From: Holothuria scabra
Lineage: Eukaryota; Echinodermata; Holothuroidea; Aspidochirotida; Holothuriidae
Direction of reading: 5' to 3'
NCBI GenBank assembly: GCA_037179385.1
Contig: CM074188.1
Coordinates: 24,197,318-24,261,317, forward strand
DNA length: 64,000 bases
Part shown: positions 59,285 to 64,000 of the stretch, piece after piece
How the letters are laid out: every line of letters begins with the position of its first letter
How positions within the stretch are numbered: the stretch's first letter is position 1
Translations under genes and position numbers: made by a program
Notes under the pieces: generated by a model
The model's database searches: none
What the model saw: only the letters and a program-made list of their open reading frames with translations
What the model was told of the DNA's origin: nothing

Positions 59285-60299
59285 TTTGTTCTGCATGTCC
59301 ATCTGCTTCGTGTTGGTTTTCAATATCATAAAAAGGCAAAGGCTATACATATGTGAAATCAATTTCTCAGTTTATCCTCTCCTGAGTCCCCATCCCACTC
59401 CGTTACATCAACTTCCGTCCCATCTCTCTTTCCGTCTTTTATTTTTAAATTTCTTATCTTCGTCTTCCAGCATCGTCCATCGCCTACCCAAGCCTCCTGT
59501 GTGTGTGTGTGTGTGGGGAGGGGGAATTCGCTATCTCTCATCTGCACCCCCTCCCGTTGACAGCACTGCCACTTGTAGTAATTTTAACGATGAAAAAAAC
59601 AATTCTAGTGTAATACAAATAAACCCACATGGTAAACGTTGATGTCGGCCCAGGAAAATCCCCATCTTAAACCCGTAACCTGGCAGATACCCTGAGCTGT
59701 GCTCAGGCAGTACCAGAAAGAGAGCTGCTGAGTTGTGGGCTAATGCCGCGCACCGTTTCGTAACAGGAAACTGTTTTAAAACCAGGTTATTCATTGGAAA
59801 ACATAGGATCATACATTTGAAGTATTTTCAAAGGATCTAGCTTTGTCCGATTATAAGGGAAACTGTTTGAACTTAGTTCAAGTCGGTCATGGTCTAGTAA
59901 CTTTTACGCACAGGGCATGGGAACCTGCAGTGACTCAGCATAGAACCCTAGTTGTCGTAAAGGAGTATACCTACAGAACAACCCTCTAGACTTATCATTA
60001 ATACACTTCTTGTGTATGTTATTCTCTTGTAGTTCCAACTACGGGGTGCATTGCGTAACTTGGATGCTATTTTTTACGAGCCAAATCAACTGTAGTTCAT
60101 TAGGTGATATTACTGATTGAAGTTTGCTCTACATGCGGTTGTAAAATCAAAGTTCACCACTGAATTTTTCAATACACTGCGTTGTGTGTATATGATACAG
60201 AGGGTGAACGTGGTACGTACTGAGCTGTCAGAAGATAATCGGATATTCCGGCAGTGTCAAGCCAAGGGCAGCAAAACAGAAGTGTCTGGTCGATGTAAA
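59285..60299. other. Spacer, candidate promoter of the next gene
   Basis: Contains a GT run at about 59499-59515. The 59531-59812 minus frame has no recognisable features. The last 180 bases are open in the same frame as the 60300 exon but begin with no convincing protein. Confidence 0.35.
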
Positions 60300-60367
60300 A
60301 TGGACTCTACAATAGACCGGATCATTAAACTGCTTGGCCAGACGTCAGGCCGAGATAAACTTTACCG
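60300..60367 (+). CDS. Candidate first coding exon of a PEX11-family peroxisomal membrane protein (partial)
   Basis: The exon reads MDSTIDRIIKLLGQTSGRDK followed by LYR, then a good donor (CG|GTAAGA). The start resembles PEX11 proteins, which open with Met-Asp and a short amphipathic stretch leading to Q-T-x-GRD-K/R-hydrophobic-R. PEX11 proteins remodel and divide peroxisomes. No second exon with the expected continuation (Q-Y/GY-type block) was found before 64000, so the gene would run out of the window. An upstream frame of 60 codons is in phase but looks like 5' UTR. Only 23 residues support this, so it is tentative. Confidence 0.45.
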
Positions 60368-61190
60368 GTAAGATCGTAATATAAGCCTTCGAAGACTTTA
60401 TCTCTTACTCCGCACTTTAGAAAACAAAATACATGTTCAGTACACTATTTCAGGGAGTGACGTAGGTAGCTAGGTTGTAGTTTGCGATCAGCCCCTATAA
60501 AAAGGATTATTTACGTCAAGGATGTAAAGAAGAACAAAAAATAAGAATACAATAGCACATCAGGATCCCTACGCGCCTGCTCTTGAATTCCTACGCCAGA
60601 TTGCTTGCTTTATATGTTAACCTATTAGCAGTTGGTTTGCTGTTTTGCCTTTGTTAGATTATTTTTAAACCTGCGAAGTAAGCATCTAGTTTCAGTTTAT
60701 TCCACGGGAGTAAGAGTTACAACCTATTACTAACTAGTGCAAGAACTTATTTTCCTCTCTTGGTTCAGAACGTGCCCCGGAGGTTGGAGTGGTTCACCTC
60801 GCAACACCCCAACCCCACGAACTGTTTTGTGGCTCAAGCAGGGCAAAACATTTTTATTTTACAGCAGGGAGGTCGATTCTCGGGCCAGAGGCAACCCCCC
60901 CCCCCATTGTAGATATTGGGGGCAAATATGCCATTTTCCCCAATAATTCGGGGAGATTTAAAAAACAACAGCAAACAACAGACGGAATAATCATTTGTGA
61001 CACCAGTCAAAATGGTTTTTCCTTCTGTTTCATAAAATTTCTAATCCTCTCCAATGAAAGCTTAACATTTGTAATTTTTCGTTTCCAAAAAGCAAAAATT
61101 TTCGCTCACTTCGCCCGCTGCATACTGCAGTTCCTTATGCAGTAGTGTTCATTCGTAATTAGTTTGGTAAACTTTTTGCTAAACTACAGT
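60368..61190. other. Non-coding, possibly intron of the 60300 gene
   Basis: No exon could be supported. A poly-C tract lies at about 60896-60904. Confidence 0.35.
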
Positions 61191-61580
61191 ACTATTTCCA
61201 TAAATTTCCTTTCAAAACTTTCCCAATTTTCTCCAATATAAGCTCTTGAGTTTTAAAGTGTCTTCGGAGAGCCTCAATTCGCGCAGGCCTCATGCATGCA
61301 ACAACGATCTTTGGTCGCCGTGCAATCTCTGATTTACCGATAGGAAATGCAGGTTCTTCAGCAATCCCCCAAGATATCCAATTTTCTTACAGGAAAACCA
61401 AGATCCAAAATTTTCTGCAAGCTCCATATTTTCAAATATTTGTCTAAAGAGGGCAACAAATTTCGGCGCGCTTCGCGGCAAATTACCTTCCTCGTTATGT
61501 GTTGTTGAAGATTTAAAAATCGGAAAATTTGGGTGCTTCCCCCTCCCCCTCCCAATGGAAAAATGTCTAGCTAAGCCACT
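61190..61580. repeat. CGATCTTTGGTCGCCG dispersed repeat, copy with CAGTGGCTTAGCTAG edge
   Basis: Contains ACGATCTTTGGTCGCCG, GATAGGAAATGCAGGTTCTTC and CCAAAATTTTCTGCAAGCTCC in the same order as at 11500-11950. The right edge CTAGCTAAGCCACTG is a hAT-like CAGTGG terminus. Confidence 0.65.
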
Positions 61581-61696
61581 GAGTGTACAGATGGGTTTAG
61601 GACTTCTGGAAAACGTTAGTTTGGGCCTATTTTAAAGCGATCATACTGAATTAAATGCGGCATCTACCTGTGCATATGCGTGTCACTGTGACTACG

Positions 61697-62880
61697 CAGT
61701 GGCGAACGCAAGATTTCTTTAAAGAGGTGGGAATGCAGTTTGTTGAGTGATCGCCGGCCTGGGGAAGGGGTACAAAATTTTGACCTTTTCAAGGAGCCTA
61801 GATGCAAAGTGGTGCAAGATTTTCGACTTTGACAGGAATAGTCTTGAGAGTTGAATTGTTGTTTTAATGGGGATAAAACTAAATATTTTGTGTCTTTACA
61901 CTGAATCTAATACCATGTACGCTACCTTTCGAAGTAAAATTTGTTTTTTTTTTTTAATTTGCGTACTTTTAGGAGTCAAAATAAATAAGCATCAGTGATT
62001 GGCATAAGCAAACAGGAGCATTTCAGTTTTGGGTTTTTCTTTCCCACAAAACGTAATTCTGCCAAAAAGACTATCTAAGCAGTTAAGTGGAGCGCTACCA
62101 TCAGTTGGCCCGGAGCGTGGAGAAAATTTCGAAAAATCAGACCCCTCAGATGGCCGGAAATAGCCCATACTTATACGAAGAATCTAAGCAGTCGCTTTCT
62201 TCTTTTTTCGTTTGCAATGAAATGCTCAAAATAAGTTCGCAAACTGCAAAGTGAACAGAGAGTTATTAAGAAATACTTTGACCCGAAAAATGGGATTACC
62301 TAAGATGAGCTCCACCATTGGTTGGCGCGGAGTGAAGAGAAAATTTTGAAAAATCTCGACCGCTCAGGTGGCCGAAAATTGCGTTTTCATGTTTGTAAAG
62401 AGAATCTAAACAGTCCTAATTTTTAGATTTTGCTTGCAATAATAAAAACATAATGGTATACCATTTTGTTAAGTGATCAGAAAAATTACCACATAAAATG
62501 TACCAGTACCATTCGATTTGATGATCTTTTTGGAAAAAACAAATACAACGGAATTGAAAATATGCTAATATTTCTCCATTGTAAATCTTGGCTAACTTCA
62601 AAATCCGTTGAATTCATGAAATTGTCTACATATGACTGTCCGAACTCTCAACTATAAATGATTTTACTCTAAACATCTTTTCATGCTAAACTATTGCTCA
62701 CACCACCTGAAACTTCCGCTTCCCTGCCCCCGTCACATATGTCTATGCCGGCCGAGGAAAGAGTCTAAGGAATGGGCCCGTTCCTTTTGAGAATTCTTGA
62801 AATGGTCGGTGTCGTTAAAGGCAATATGTGCCACAGGTGCTTCCTTTTGAAGCAAAATTTGGAACTTGACAAAAATTGCC
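61697..62880. repeat. Dispersed repeat, copy 2 of the 3571-4349 family
   Basis: Begins CAGTGGCGAACGCAAGATTTC. Shares GGAGCCTAGATGCAAA, AAGATTTTCGACTTTGACAGG and the GGCGCGGAG / CCCCTCAGATGGCCGG blocks. The latter piece is present twice (about 62085-62170 and 62290-62400). Right terminus not resolved. Confidence 0.6.
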
Positions 62881-64000
62881 ATTTTTAGGAATTAAAGGAA
62901 AAAAGCATAAAGAAATTTAGTTTAAGTTACTAGTTGTAAAATACTACATACGTAGACTGTGCTGTTTGCTTTTTGTATGACATGGCTGCCAACCAAGGAA
63001 AATATGAAACCATGTATTCAGTGGTACTGTGCATGCTTACCTTTCTTTTTACAACACGAAGTCATATATAGGCGCCGACTGATTTTCAGGGCAAAAAACA
63101 CTTCGTCGATCCTGGGGGAAGAGGGCAATCACCCACCAATGAAAATACTGGGGGCCGTGAGGTTTGCCCTAAATAATTTATGTAGATTAAAAAACAACAG
63201 CAACAATAAACAAAATATAGGCCTAACATTGTAGTATACAGATAACTTTAGGGCTACGGAAAACGTCAATTTTGGCATACTTTAAAGAATAGATAATACT
63301 GCATTTATAATATGAAATATGTCTTTTTTTGTGAGGTTCTGGTAGTTGGAAATTTTTGCCTAAATCCGCAAACTAGATCTACGCCCCTGTTTACCAGTCC
63401 ACTGTGGATAACATAACATAAAATCAACCTCTTCATCAAGAAGGAATCGGGCAATTGGTAGAACATTCACTGCAGAAATGTGGTTAAACCTTTTGACTGA
63501 AATTTACTACTTTTCGGACAGCATGTCACTGTGATTTTCACCAAGTGACACTCTACCCAGCCCCAACCGTCCAACCGTTAGGATACAATAGTTTTCTTGC
63601 TTCATACATACAAGTCAGAAGGCTAGAACATAAAAGGGGAAGGGATGTATGTATATCCAGGTAGAAAACCTATATGGGTTCTATTTGGGTTAACTCATAT
63701 GCAGAGGCGTTGATCTCGTTTGTGGATTATGGGGCACAACTTTTCCAATAGCCAGAATCCTGGATTGTTTCACGGACCAGACTTTTCTATAAGCAATCCA
63801 CCCACGCGAAAACAAGCGCACATACGTAAAATATAGATGGCGCATTGTATTATTTTGTTGTTAACAATCATGGGCTAAAATTGACGAGTCTTAAAATCAT
63901 CTGTATATATACCACAATATCATACATGAGATCGATTCTAGGTCGTGAGGTTGGTCAAGTGTTGTCCTTCAGTGGAAGTAATCGCTTCCTCGGGAAGCAG
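62881..64000. other. Non-coding end of window
   Basis: No supported gene, RNA or clean mobile element. A CTACGCCCCTG motif near 63381 resembles a hAT-type right terminus without a seen partner. Confidence 0.35.

Noticed and set aside
61697..62880. Considered a complete hAT element like 3332-5142
   Set aside because: The left CAGTGGCG end is present, but no right terminus or 8-bp duplication could be found.

Overview
This is a transposon-rich, intron-rich animal nuclear DNA window. It holds three conserved metazoan genes that can be assembled exon by exon, the probable first exon of a fourth, and many DNA transposons, short inverted-repeat elements, satellites and retroelement relics. No prokaryotic gene organisation, rRNA or convincing tRNA was seen. 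The genes are C1orf43/NICE-3, Gdown1/POLR2M and an arylacetamide-deacetylase-like lipase. Together with a Penelope-like element, hAT and pogo elements, they suggest a marine invertebrate, perhaps a deuterostome such as an echinoderm. That placement is a guess from gene content; no species-diagnostic sequence was recognised.

Layout. 1-14280 is gene-free. It has two satellite arrays in opposite orientation (1-1512 and about 6640-9770) whose units share a motif identical to a nuclear-receptor DR1 site, a broken LINE reverse transcriptase, and a 1.8-kb hAT-like element with an 8-bp target duplication. 14282-21817 (+) is POLR2M in four exons. 21818-27750 is intergenic repeats. 27751-40310 (-) is the C1orf43 orthologue in six exons. 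Its 5.8-kb first intron contains a complete 3,585-bp pogo-like transposon (35368-38952) with perfect 26-bp termini and TA target duplication. The transposon carries a DDE transposase gene with one frameshift and, divergently, an intact HIRAN-like ORF. 40311-48125 holds a 458-bp MITE (4-bp target duplication, with a matching empty site elsewhere in the window), a 1.4-kb foldback palindrome made of short self-complementary AT-rich units, and several hAT-type insertions. 48126-56088 (-) is a complete AADAC-like serine hydrolase in four exons with MITEs in its introns. 56089-64000 has a 5'-truncated Penelope-like element with a GIY-YIG endonuclease, set between TA microsatellites and inverted 21-mers, then a candidate PEX11-family first exon at 60300-60367 (+) and dispersed repeats.

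The genes have unrelated cellular roles (RNA polymerase II regulation, membrane/phagocytosis-associated protein, ER ester hydrolysis, possibly peroxisome division) and do not form a pathway. The most unusual object is the pogo-like transposon with a second, HIRAN-like gene. The foldback element and the DR1-bearing satellites come next.
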